Position numbers and translations under genes: made by a program | The notes under the pieces: generated by a model | What the model was told of the DNA's origin: nothing | The model's input: only the letters and a program-made list of their open reading frames with translations | The model's database searches: none | Assembly: GCA_007280825.1 (NCBI GenBank) | Contig: QYQI01000160.1 | Span: 1-13,762 of the forward strand | Source: Ignavibacteriales bacterium | GTDB taxonomy: Bacteria > Bacteroidota > Ignavibacteria > Ignavibacteriales > Melioribacteraceae | Direction: 5' to 3' | Length of the DNA stretch: 13,762 bases | In this document: one piece after another, positions 7,522 through 13,762 of the stretch | Layout of the letters: the number at the start of each line of letters is the position of its first letter | How positions within the stretch are numbered: position 1 is the stretch's first letter

Positions 7522-8295
7522 ATGGCTGAAAACATTAAAATATCATCCATAATAATTGCTCGCGATGAAGAAGCTAATATTACTCGCTGCATCAAAAGCC
7601 AGGTAAATATTGTTGATGATATTGTTGTTATGGTTGACTCAAGGACAACTGATAAAACAAAACAGATTGCATCATCATTTCAAAATGTTAACTGTGAAAT
7701 TGTAGAATGGAAAGGATATGCCGGAACTAAGATTTATGCTTTATCTAAAACAAAATTTGATTGGGTTCTTTGGATTGATGCCGATGAAGAAATTACTCCC
7801 GAACTAGCTGAAGAACTGAAACAATTCAAACAGTCTGCACTTGAGTATCATGCCTATGATGTAGCGCGAAGAGCATTTTTCCTTGGTAAATGGATTAAAC
7901 ACAGCGGCTGGTATCCTTCACGTGTTACAAGACTCTTTAACAAAAAGTTTGTGTCATTTAATGAAAAAGAAGTTCACGAGCATCTAAATGTTAATGGGGT
8001 TGTAGGAAATCTAAAAAATGATCTTAACCATTATACCGATCCGTCAATTGAACATTACTTCACTAAATACAATTCTTATACTTCACTTGCAGCTAAAGAA
8101 CTATTCGAAAAAGGTAAACGTGCAACTATTATAGACATACTCATCCGCCCGATTTTTCTTTTTTGCAAAATGTATATCTTTCGATTAGGATTTCTTGACG
8201 GACTTCATGGATTGATACTGGCTGTGTTCTCATCTTCGTATGTATTTACAAAGTATTGCAAACTTTGGGAAATGAATAGAGAAAGATCAAAATGA
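7522..8295 (+). CDS. Glycosyltransferase family 2, WaaE/KdtX-like (LPS core type)
   Basis: A 257-residue GT-A fold transferase. Residues 6-50 hold the nucleotide-sugar-binding strand and loop (SSIIIARDEEANI, then VDSRTTDKT); the usual form is VDSgStDkT, so Arg41-Thr42 is a small departure. The metal-binding DxD is Asp86-Ala-Asp88 in LWIDADEEI. Features typical of the WaaE/KdtX subgroup follow: HSGWYPSRVTRLF (127-139), the VHE box (151-153) and LNHYT (168-172). A hydrophobic C-terminal region (about 203-240) suggests membrane attachment on the cytoplasmic side. In Klebsiella, WaaE adds glucose to core heptose of LPS; donor and acceptor here are not determinable. The stop overlaps the NAD kinase start as ATGA (8292-8295), so the two are translationally coupled. 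No clear Shine-Dalgarno site precedes the ATG at 7522. Confidence 0.82.
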   Translation: MAENIKISSIIIARDEEANITRCIKSQVNIVDDIVVMVDSRTTDKTKQIASSFQNVNCEIVEWKGYAGTKIYALSKTKFDWVLWIDADEEITPELAEELKQFKQSALEYHAYDVARRAFFLGKWIKHSGWYPSRVTRLFNKKFVSFNEKEVHEHLNVNGVVGNLKNDLNHYTDPSIEHYFTKYNSYTSLAAKELFEKGKRATIIDILIRPIFLFCKMYIFRLGFLDGLHGLILAVFSSSYVFTKYCKLWEMNRERSK

Positions 8296-9173
8296 CAATA
8301 GGAATAATTCCAAATATTTCGAAAAGCGATATTCTTGATATCGTAAAGAAAATCATTATGCAACTTCAACAAAACGGATTCGGTTTCGTTTTGAGCGATT
8401 CTCTCTTAAAATATAAGAATGAATTAGACAGTGCTGCTAAGTTTCAATCTCATGCAGATCTGAGCAAGAATAGCGATATGGTGGTGTCTATCGGCGGTGA
8501 TGGTACAATGTTAAACACGGCTTTTGAAGTAAAGAATTCAAGTACTCCTATCATTGGAGTTAATTTTGGTAAACTCGGGTTTCTTGCAGAATTCGATCTT
8601 ACCAGCTTTTCCGAACTTCTACACGATATAAAAACAAAAAATTATACAATTGAAGAAAGAATGGCCTTGATTGCCAAAAGCTCAGGATCGGTTAATAATG
8701 AATTATACGCAATTAATGATATTGTTATTGATAAAGGTCCGTGGCCAAAGATGATTGAGCTGACGATTAAAGTTGATGATGATTACGTTTCAACTTTTCC
8801 AGCAGATGGTTTAATTATTGCAACACCTACAGGTTCTACCGGCTATTCATTGTCAACCGGCGGACCGATAGTGAACCCTAAAGCTGATGTGATTACACTC
8901 AGTCCTATAGCTCCTCACACTCTTACAATGCGTCCGTTAGTTATTTCCAGCGCACAAAAAATAACAGTGATGGTTAATTCTCCATCAGAAAAAATTCAAG
9001 TAAGCTGCGATGGACAGCGTGTTAATTTTTTTAATTCACCGGCGCAGCTTACAATAGAAAAAAATAAACAGCCAGTTAAATTAATTCATTCCAACCGCAC
9101 AAACTATTTTGAAATCCTACGCAATAAATTGTATTGGGGACTCGACGTTCGCAAATCGAATAATTCTAAATAG
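8292..9173 (+). CDS. nadK: NAD kinase
   Basis: A 293-residue ATP-NAD kinase of normal bacterial length that phosphorylates NAD at the 2' hydroxyl of its adenosine ribose to give NADP. The GGDGT motif is at 68-72 with catalytic Asp70. It is followed by GVNFGKLGFLAEF (89-101), the NAD-binding pair Asn142-Asp143 in AINDIV (many relatives have Asn-Glu), and the conserved glycine-rich block running from GLIIATPTGSTGYS into LSTGGPIV (173-194). The C-terminal domain shows SCDGQ, also conserved. The enzyme is cytosolic and normally essential. It overlaps the glycosyltransferase stop by four bases (ATGA). The next gene begins 9 bases after its stop. Confidence 0.95.
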   Translation: MTIGIIPNISKSDILDIVKKIIMQLQQNGFGFVLSDSLLKYKNELDSAAKFQSHADLSKNSDMVVSIGGDGTMLNTAFEVKNSSTPIIGVNFGKLGFLAEFDLTSFSELLHDIKTKNYTIEERMALIAKSSGSVNNELYAINDIVIDKGPWPKMIELTIKVDDDYVSTFPADGLIIATPTGSTGYSLSTGGPIVNPKADVITLSPIAPHTLTMRPLVISSAQKITVMVNSPSEKIQVSCDGQRVNFFNSPAQLTIEKNKQPVKLIHSNRTNYFEILRNKLYWGLDVRKSNNSK

Positions 9174-9181
9174 AGGCAGTA

Positions 9182-9685
9182 ATGAAAAAGCTTTTTCTTT
9201 TTTTGATGATCCTATCCGCGGTAATTAACGCCCAGGAAAAAAACAAGTTGGTTACGGATGAAAAATCCGGTAAACCAATGCTTATCGGTCTCTGCGATAG
9301 AACTGCATTTGCCGATACAAGTTTTTCGTGGTGGTTCAATTCAGAATATGATAATTATACACCCGATTCAACAGAAGTATTAAAACTCTCAAATGTAATT
9401 AATGATGTAAAGATTACAATCGTTATGGGGAGTTGGTGCAGCGATAGCAGAAGGGAAGTCCCACGCATATTTAAAATATTAGATAGAATAAATTATAATT
9501 TTCAAAATCTAACTATGGTCTGTGTAGATAGAAATAAGACAGCTCCGAATGGTTTAGTAGAAAAACTCGATATCAAATTGGTCCCGACTTTTATTTGTAC
9601 GAAGGATGATAAAGAAATTGGAAGAATAGTTGAAACGCCCAAAGAAACTTTGGAAAAGGATTTGGTAAAAATTGTATTGAAATAA
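9182..9685 (+). CDS. Secreted thioredoxin-fold protein with WCSDS active-site variant
   Basis: A 167-residue protein with a cleavable signal peptide (KKLFLFLMILSAVINAQ, cleavage probably after Ala17 or Gln18), so it works outside the cytoplasm. The mature part carries a thioredoxin fold: strand TIVMGSW, active-site loop Trp85-Cys86-Ser-Asp-Ser89, then a helix REVPRIFKILD, strand LTMVCVDR, and cis-Pro135 in LVPTFIC before the last strands. The second cysteine of the normal CxxC is serine, so it cannot do standard dithiol exchange; a monothiol or chaperone-like role is possible. Similar proteins with a WCSDS loop seem common in Bacteroidota-type genomes (from memory). Other cysteines are Cys38, Cys113 and Cys139. 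It lies 9 bases after nadK and 41 bases before the small membrane gene; no functional link to nadK is known. Confidence 0.72.
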   Translation: MKKLFLFLMILSAVINAQEKNKLVTDEKSGKPMLIGLCDRTAFADTSFSWWFNSEYDNYTPDSTEVLKLSNVINDVKITIVMGSWCSDSRREVPRIFKILDRINYNFQNLTMVCVDRNKTAPNGLVEKLDIKLVPTFICTKDDKEIGRIVETPKETLEKDLVKIVLK

Positions 9686-9726
9686 TATGTTAAAGACTTT
9701 CAATCCCACCAAAAGGAATGAATATT

Positions 9727-9993
9727 ATGAAGGATATTATATTCTGGATTTTGATTGCATATATTGGATGGTTAGGTATACGTCACCTATTTGCAATTGT
9801 CGTTAAGTATGATGCAATGGGACCGTTGAAGAGCGGGCAAAGATTAACACATTTTGTCTCTGCATTAATACTTTTATCTTCATGTTTATTAACAATCATT
9901 TATAATTATTTTATTCTTCTTATAGTTGGATTCGTGATAGAGTACTTATTTCGGCATTCAATTATTCGTTCAGGCGAAAAGGTTAGAGACTAA
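9727..9993 (+). CDS. Small membrane protein of unknown function
   Basis: About 88 residues with three probable membrane helices (approximately residues 3-25, 43-59 and 60-75 counted from this start), and a basic C-terminus ending RSGEKVRD. I do not recognise the family. Two ATGs are possible: 9718 and 9727. AAGGA at 9713-9717 directly abuts the first but sits nine bases before the second, so 9727 is preferred; the longer form adds only Met-Asn-Ile. It is the last gene of the + strand run and lies just before the bidirectional terminator. Hydrophobicity, length and the short gap to its neighbour support a real gene. Confidence 0.6.
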   Translation: MKDIIFWILIAYIGWLGIRHLFAIVVKYDAMGPLKSGQRLTHFVSALILLSSCLLTIIYNYFILLIVGFVIEYLFRHSIIRSGEKVRD

Positions 9994-10012
9994 GATTCTT
10001 TTGATTACAACA

Positions 10013-10039
10013 AAAAACCCCGCTCATCACGGGGTTTTT
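10013..10039. terminator. Bidirectional rho-independent terminator
   Basis: A perfect hairpin: AAAAACCCCG (10013-10022) pairs with CGGGGTTTTT (10030-10039) around a seven-base loop. The T tract serves the + strand run ending at 9993, and the A tract serves as the U tract for the - strand operon ending at 10071. The position between convergent genes fits both uses. Confidence 0.9.
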
Positions 10040-10070
10040 ATATTCTATTTTTTTGATTCCTAAGAACAAG

Positions 10071-11306
10071 TCAATTATTGCTCGTGGCTACTTCGGTAAC
10101 TTCAACCTTCTCTTTGTAATTCTTCGGTTTCTTCGATGAACCATTCGATCCATTTCCATTGGAACCGTTAGAACCATTTCCGTTCGAGCCGTTTCCATTG
10201 GAACCATTACCGTTTTTCTTATCAATTAATTCTATTGGAATTTTCACATCCGGTTTAGCTTCGCCGTTGTGAGCTTCACGGTAAACAAATATTTCCCCTT
10301 TGTAATTTTTCATTACAACTCTATCCTCATCGCGATGCAGAACGTATTGCGGAAGAATCGGTATCTTACCGCCGCCGCCCGGTGCATCAATTACAAAGTG
10401 AGGTATTGCAAGTCCGCTTGTATAACCACGGAGTTTCTGCATGATCTCAAGACCTGTTTCGAGAGAAGTTCTAAAATGGTTAGCGCCGCGTGTTTCATCA
10501 GCCATATATAAATAGTAAGGTCTTACTCTTATCTTCAGAAGTTTCGTGAAAAGCTCTCTCATTACTTCAGCATCATCGTTTACGCCTCTCATAAGAACTG
10601 CCTGGTTACTAACCGGTATTCCGGCATTAGCAAGCATCTCGCAAGCCTTAGTGCTTTCAGGAGTAATTTCCCACGGGTGATTGAAGTGCGTGTTAACATA
10701 AACCGGATGATACTTCTTGATCATCTCAACCAATTTTGGTGTGATGCGGTGTGGAAGTACGCACGGCATTTTTGAACCGATACGAATGATCTCGATGTGA
10801 GGAATTTGTCTCAATCTCTTTAAGATTTTTTCAAGCATAACATCTGTAAGCATCAGCGGGTCGCCGCCGGACATAATTACATCGCGGATTTCCGTATGCT
10901 GTTCCAGATACTTGAAAGCGGATTCGAGTTCTTTCATCGAAATTTTATCCGAGTTGCCTACTTTTCTTTTTCTTGTGCAAAAACGGCAGTACATTCCGCA
11001 TTGGCTTGTTGTTAGGAATAATGCTCGGTCCGGATATCTATGTGTAATATTAGGAACAGGACTCATTCTATCTTCTTGAAGCGGATCTGCAAATCCTTCC
11101 AGATCATCTAATTCAGCTTTGTCGGGCACGCATTGTTTCCAGATCGGATCGCCCGGATATCGAATTAGACCAAGATAGTATGGATTTATTCGAGCTTGGA
11201 AAAATTCATCCAAACCTTCTGCTACTGTTCTATCAATCCCGAATTTTTCAACAAGTTGATCAACAGAGTGAACGCTATCTCTAACCATTTGCTGCCAGAG
11301 TTCCAT
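10071..11306 (-). CDS. kamA: Lysine 2,3-aminomutase (KamA family radical SAM enzyme) with Gly/Asn/Ser-repeat tail
   Basis: A 411-residue PLP-dependent radical SAM enzyme that converts L-lysine to L-beta-lysine. The [4Fe-4S] motif is Cys103-x3-Cys107-x2-Cys110 (CGMYCRFC). MSGGDPL (145-151) matches the SAM-contacting glycine region. The PLP lysine is Lys314 in DAPGGGGK. Asp270 and Asp307 lie 37 apart, and Asp307 to Lys314 is 7, the same spacings as Asp293, Asp330 and Lys337 of the Clostridium enzyme, whose aspartates bind the lysine amino group. This argues for lysine over glutamate as substrate, and the length and tail argue against EpmB. The core ends near residue 363. Residues 365-391 are repeats of GNGSN type, then a lysine-rich segment and an acidic-hydrophobic end. 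It is last in its operon, 28 bases after the GNAT gene, with AAAGGG eight bases before the ATG. No lysine-fermentation genes are visible. Confidence 0.88.
   Translation of the reverse strand: MELWQQMVRDSVHSVDQLVEKFGIDRTVAEGLDEFFQARINPYYLGLIRYPGDPIWKQCVPDKAELDDLEGFADPLQEDRMSPVPNITHRYPDRALFLTTSQCGMYCRFCTRKRKVGNSDKISMKELESAFKYLEQHTEIRDVIMSGGDPLMLTDVMLEKILKRLRQIPHIEIIRIGSKMPCVLPHRITPKLVEMIKKYHPVYVNTHFNHPWEITPESTKACEMLANAGIPVSNQAVLMRGVNDDAEVMRELFTKLLKIRVRPYYLYMADETRGANHFRTSLETGLEIMQKLRGYTSGLAIPHFVIDAPGGGGKIPILPQYVLHRDEDRVVMKNYKGEIFVYREAHNGEAKPDVKIPIELIDKKNGNGSNGNGSNGNGSNGSNGNGSNGSSKKPKNYKEKVEVTEVATSNN
10134..10214 (-). repeat. In-frame tandem repeat coding the Gly/Asn/Ser tail of the aminomutase
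   Basis: About 81 bases of degenerate 12-15 base units, each coding variants of Asn-Gly-(Asn-Gly)-Ser, lie inside the 3' end of the aminomutase gene. Units differ at third codon positions, so the repeat is not a recent perfect duplication, but it is the kind of tract that can change length by slippage in steps of whole codons. Confidence 0.75.
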
Positions 11307-11334
11307 GATAGTTGCCCTTTATATTTATGCCATT

Positions 11335-11808
11335 TTATGTTTTTATGTATTTACCAAATACAATCAAGTTATCGTTGATTGCGTAAAAATCTTTTATCTG
11401 TGAGACTATCGAGTAATTATTCCTCATATAAAAATTTCTTGTAGCGTTGTAATCATCTTTGGAAGATGTCTCAGCAAGAATCCATCGTCCTTTATTTCCT
11501 TTTACAAAATTTTCTGCGTGATCTAATAATTGCTTTCCTATTCCTTTATTCTGCCCGCTGTTATCAACAACAATCCAGAACAGATCAAACACACCGTCGG
11601 TTAATGCTCTCTTGCCGATACAATGATAACCGGCAATCTTTCCTTCATTTTCATAGATATAAACATTGTAATCTTCATGGTTCGGATTTGCAATCGCTTC
11701 ATCTATTAATTCAACTGCAACGTTCTTCTCTTCATCATTAAAATTATCTGTTTTATTAATGATAGAGACCAATTGTTCCCGATCATTAGCTTGCAGCTTG
11801 CGTATCAT
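11335..11808 (-). CDS. GNAT-family N-acetyltransferase
   Basis: A 157-residue single-domain GNAT enzyme. Motif A is visible: strand GVFDLFWIVVDNSGQNKGIG with the acetyl-CoA pyrophosphate loop Gln86-Asn-Lys-Gly89-Ile-Gly91, then helix KQLLDHAENF. Motif B is present as NATRNFYMRNNY (121-132), ending in the usual 'F Y . . . G/N Y' pattern with Tyr127. It acetylates an amine using acetyl-CoA; the substrate is not readable. The gene overlaps the upstream ATP-grasp gene by 23 bases (11786-11808), and no later Met exists until residue 128, so the ATG at 11808 must be the start. Being placed directly before the lysine 2,3-aminomutase invites comparison with AblB, which acetylates beta-lysine next to AblA in methanogens. 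AblB proteins are however markedly longer, so this is a distinct GNAT that may act on beta-lysine or a derivative. Confidence 0.85.
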   Translation of the reverse strand: MIRKLQANDREQLVSIINKTDNFNDEEKNVAVELIDEAIANPNHEDYNVYIYENEGKIAGYHCIGKRALTDGVFDLFWIVVDNSGQNKGIGKQLLDHAENFVKGNKGRWILAETSSKDDYNATRNFYMRNNYSIVSQIKDFYAINDNLIVFGKYIKT

Positions 11809-12844
11809 AAGCTATTCTCTTCAATGCGAACTTTGAAAGTGTGTAGAGCAATTGATCATAATTAATTCCTGCAGCAGCAGCTGATCTAACGAAACCGGTA
11901 TCCGGAGAGATATCCGGATTAGGATTCACTTCAATTACATAAGGAACGTTTCTTTGATTCAATCTTATATCAACACGTGCATAATCTCTGCATTCTAATG
12001 CTTCGAATGCTTCGTGTGCCATTTTTTCAACTTTTAGTTTTAGACTATCATCCAAATCTGTCGGACACTTTGGAGTTGTATGTTTAAAATAAGTACTATC
12101 CGGCGACCATTTAGCTTCGTAGGTAACTATCTTAGGAAGTTCATCCGGTAATCCATCAAAACGGATTTCGGAGATCGGAAGAATTTTATCACCAAGAATA
12201 GCAACATTCAATTCGCGTCCTTCAATATATTCTTCAATCAAAACTTCCTGGTTGAAAGAAGTGTAGAGATAATTTAATCTTTCCAACATAGCATCGAAAT
12301 TCTGTACAACTGAAAGTTCCGAAATGCCGATGCTTGCATCTTCACGCGCAAGTTTTAGTATAACCGGAAATCTCAAAGAGAATTTATTTTTATTAGGGAT
12401 TTCATTTACTTCAGTAATAAAATGTTTTGGAGTTCTTATACCGTGTGACTGAAGAATCTGTTTTGTTCTGGATTTGATCAGGCAATTACCAAGAGCGATA
12501 GCTCCGTTGCCTGTGTAAGGTATTCCGAGAATATCAAAAAGTCCGGCTATGTAGCTTTCCAGATTTGTATTACCTTCTACCGATTCAACGAAATTAAAAA
12601 TTGCATCGGGAGAATAATTTAATATTTCTTTGATAGCACTCTTGATATCGCTGTTAACGGGAAGTGTTTCTACGCTCATATATTTCTTTGAAAGGGATTT
12701 CTTGATCATCGCAATCTGTTTTAAGAATTCCCTTTCGGAAAGATCAACATTATCTTTTGAGTCGGTTATATTCTTACCAAGATAGTTGTCATAATATCTT
12801 GTCGGTTCATTATAACAGATCAATATTTTTTGTTCAAAATTCAT
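11786..12844 (-). CDS. ATP-grasp ligase, D-Ala-D-Ala ligase-like (second copy)
   Basis: A complete 352-residue ATP-grasp enzyme related to D-alanine-D-alanine ligase (COG1181-like). Such enzymes activate a carboxylate as acyl phosphate and join it to an amine. Seen here: the N-terminal domain with FNFVES (83-88) and GIPYTGN (107-113), the ATP lysine Lys164 in FPVILK, an ATP loop EDASIGIS (168-175) in place of the classic EGSSxG, the hinge IEEYIEGRE (203-211), EAKW (243-246), and the metal ligands Asp292 (RVDIR), Glu305 and Asn307 in VIEVNPNPD. Ddl proteins have a glycine after the last proline; here it is Asp311. Residues 19-55 form a charged N-terminal stretch not typical of Ddl. The start overlaps the upstream ATP-grasp stop by four bases (ATGA, 12841-12844), implying translational coupling. 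Substrate unknown; true peptidoglycan Ddl activity is unlikely given the paralogue and context. Confidence 0.82.
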   Translation of the reverse strand: MNFEQKILICYNEPTRYYDNYLGKNITDSKDNVDLSEREFLKQIAMIKKSLSKKYMSVETLPVNSDIKSAIKEILNYSPDAIFNFVESVEGNTNLESYIAGLFDILGIPYTGNGAIALGNCLIKSRTKQILQSHGIRTPKHFITEVNEIPNKNKFSLRFPVILKLAREDASIGISELSVVQNFDAMLERLNYLYTSFNQEVLIEEYIEGRELNVAILGDKILPISEIRFDGLPDELPKIVTYEAKWSPDSTYFKHTTPKCPTDLDDSLKLKVEKMAHEAFEALECRDYARVDIRLNQRNVPYVIEVNPNPDISPDTGFVRSAAAAGINYDQLLYTLSKFALKRIAYDTQAAS

Positions 12845-13761
12845 ATTAAGCTGTATCTTCTTGCTGCAGTGAATAATACTTTGTTTATCATTTCTTCATA
12901 AGATAGACCGCTGGTTCTTGCAGCTTTAGGAAAACATGAGTTGTCCTTCGGATCGGGAAGAATTCCCGGCAGCGGATTGATTTCAATTATATTCGGTTCG
13001 CCGTTCGCATCAAGGCGGATATCAATTCTACTCCAATCGCGGCATCGTAATACTTTATAAGTTTTCAAAGCTATGTTTGTAATCTTTTCTTGCAGACTAG
13101 AATCTATATGAGCAGGACAAGAAAAGATATTCAACGGGTTATCGCGTGTATCAACAATCCACTTTGCCTCGTACGAGTAGATAGGAGCCAATTCTTTTGG
13201 CAACTCGCTTAAATTTATCTCTACAATAGGCAGAACTTCAGCATCCTCACCATTTCCAATAATAGCAACGGTAAATTCACGTCCCGGAAGAAATTCCTCA
13301 ACAAGGAACGGTTGATTATAGGATTGAAGATTGTTAATCAAATTCTCTTTTAGTTTATCCAAACTGTTTAATAGGGAAGAATTGAAAATACCTTTGCCGG
13401 AACCTTCTGCAACTGGCTTCACAATTACCGGAAAACGTAAATCAAAGTCCTTCAAATCGGAAATTGATTCTACAAGAAGGAATTTTGCAGTTGGAACGTT
13501 GTGATATGATAAAACTTCTTTGGTCCTGGCTTTGTCAAGACAAGTAGCTAATGTTAAAGGATCAGAACCTGTGTAAGGAATTTGTAACATATCGAGCATT
13601 GCAGGTATCTGAGCTTCACGACTTATGCCGTTTGAACACTCTGCTACATTAAAAACCAAATCAGGTCGTAACTTTTTGAATTTTTCGAATGCGTTATCAT
13701 CGGCTTCGATCAAAGTTACATCATGAAAGAGTTCCAAGGAATCTTTTAGAGCATTAATTGT
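12841..13761 (-). CDS. ATP-grasp ligase, D-Ala-D-Ala ligase-like (first copy, 5' end beyond window)
   Basis: The frame is open to the right edge; a TTG at 13737 could be called a start, but in-frame residues before it (TINALKDS) continue the family's usual N-terminal helix, so the true start is outside. About 306 residues are visible. Counted from that TTG: DLVFNVAEC (26-34), REAQIPAMLDMLQIPYTGSD (40-59), ATP lysine Lys107 in FPVIVKP, glycine-rich loop EGSGKGI (111-117), VEEFLPGREF (146-155), EAKW (190-193), and metal ligands Asp239, Glu252 and Asn254 in IIEINPLPG. All ATP-grasp elements are intact, and this copy keeps the Gly-rich loop and Pro-Gly ending closer to standard Ddl than its neighbour. 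Tyr-Glu-Ala-Lys-Trp occurs where Ddl has the substrate-covering tyrosine loop. Its four-base overlap with the next gene suggests the two ligases are made together. Substrate unknown. Confidence 0.82.
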   Translation of the reverse strand, partial: TINALKDSLELFHDVTLIEADDNAFEKFKKLRPDLVFNVAECSNGISREAQIPAMLDMLQIPYTGSDPLTLATCLDKARTKEVLSYHNVPTAKFLLVESISDLKDFDLRFPVIVKPVAEGSGKGIFNSSLLNSLDKLKENLINNLQSYNQPFLVEEFLPGREFTVAIIGNGEDAEVLPIVEINLSELPKELAPIYSYEAKWIVDTRDNPLNIFSCPAHIDSSLQEKITNIALKTYKVLRCRDWSRIDIRLDANGEPNIIEINPLPGILPDPKDNSCFPKAARTSGLSYEEMINKVLFTAARRYSLI

Positions 13762-13762
13762 C

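Noticed and set aside
10134..10214. CRISPR-like or regulatory repeat array
   Set aside because: Units are in frame, code Gly/Asn/Ser, vary at third codon positions and have no unique spacers; it is a coding low-complexity tract.
10071..11306. The aminomutase as EpmB (EF-P beta-lysylation) or glutamate 2,3-aminomutase
   Set aside because: It keeps both lysine-binding aspartates (270, 307) at the spacing of Clostridium KamA, has KamA-like length, and no epmA or efp gene is visible. The distinction is by motif only.
10269..11741. Several + strand open frames of 60-91 codons opposite the aminomutase and GNAT genes
   Set aside because: They lie antisense to strongly supported genes, have no recognisable motifs and show atypical composition (Cys, His and Ser rich); shadows of the real frames.

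Overview
The window is AT-rich, densely coding DNA from a bacterium with a Gram-negative type of envelope. An MsbA-type lipid exporter, a WaaE-like glycosyltransferase, lipoproteins, the low G+C, the scarcity of Shine-Dalgarno sites and the overall gene style suggest the Bacteroidota/Chlorobiota/Ignavibacteriota lineage, perhaps Ignavibacteria. This placement is inference from style; no rRNA or other marker is present. No rRNA, tRNA, CRISPR array, insertion sequence or prophage was seen.

Left and centre (1-10000), all on the + strand. In order: the 3' part of a glycosyltransferase-9-like gene cut by the left edge; a STAS-domain anti-sigma-factor antagonist; a decayed HAD-phosphatase remnant; a PgpH/YqfF-type membrane HD phosphohydrolase (likely cyclic-di-AMP phosphodiesterase); a XerC/D recombinase with all six catalytic residues; a probable lipoprotein with a SPOR-like domain and a propeller-like C-terminus; an MsbA-type ABC exporter; a 36-codon membrane ORF that may be the stub of a lost O-antigen ligase/polymerase gene; a family 2 glycosyltransferase; NAD kinase; a secreted thioredoxin-fold protein with WCSDS in place of WCxxC; and a small membrane protein. 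Most gaps are only a few bases, so much of this strand is probably co-transcribed. The theme is envelope building and cell housekeeping.

Centre-right boundary (10013-10039). A strong symmetric hairpin with A and T tracts separates the two convergent transcription units and can end both.

Right (10071-13762), all on the - strand. A tight operon reads, in transcription order: a D-Ala-D-Ala-ligase-like ATP-grasp enzyme (5' end beyond the right edge), a second divergent ATP-grasp enzyme (ATGA overlap), a GNAT acetyltransferase (23-base overlap), and a lysine 2,3-aminomutase (28-base gap). The aminomutase keeps the radical-SAM cysteines, the PLP lysine and both substrate-binding aspartates at the spacing of true KamA, and carries an odd Gly/Asn/Ser-repeat tail. 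Together this looks like a small biosynthetic pathway that makes beta-lysine and then ligates and/or acetylates it. I know of no characterised pathway with this gene set, and it is the most interesting part of the window.
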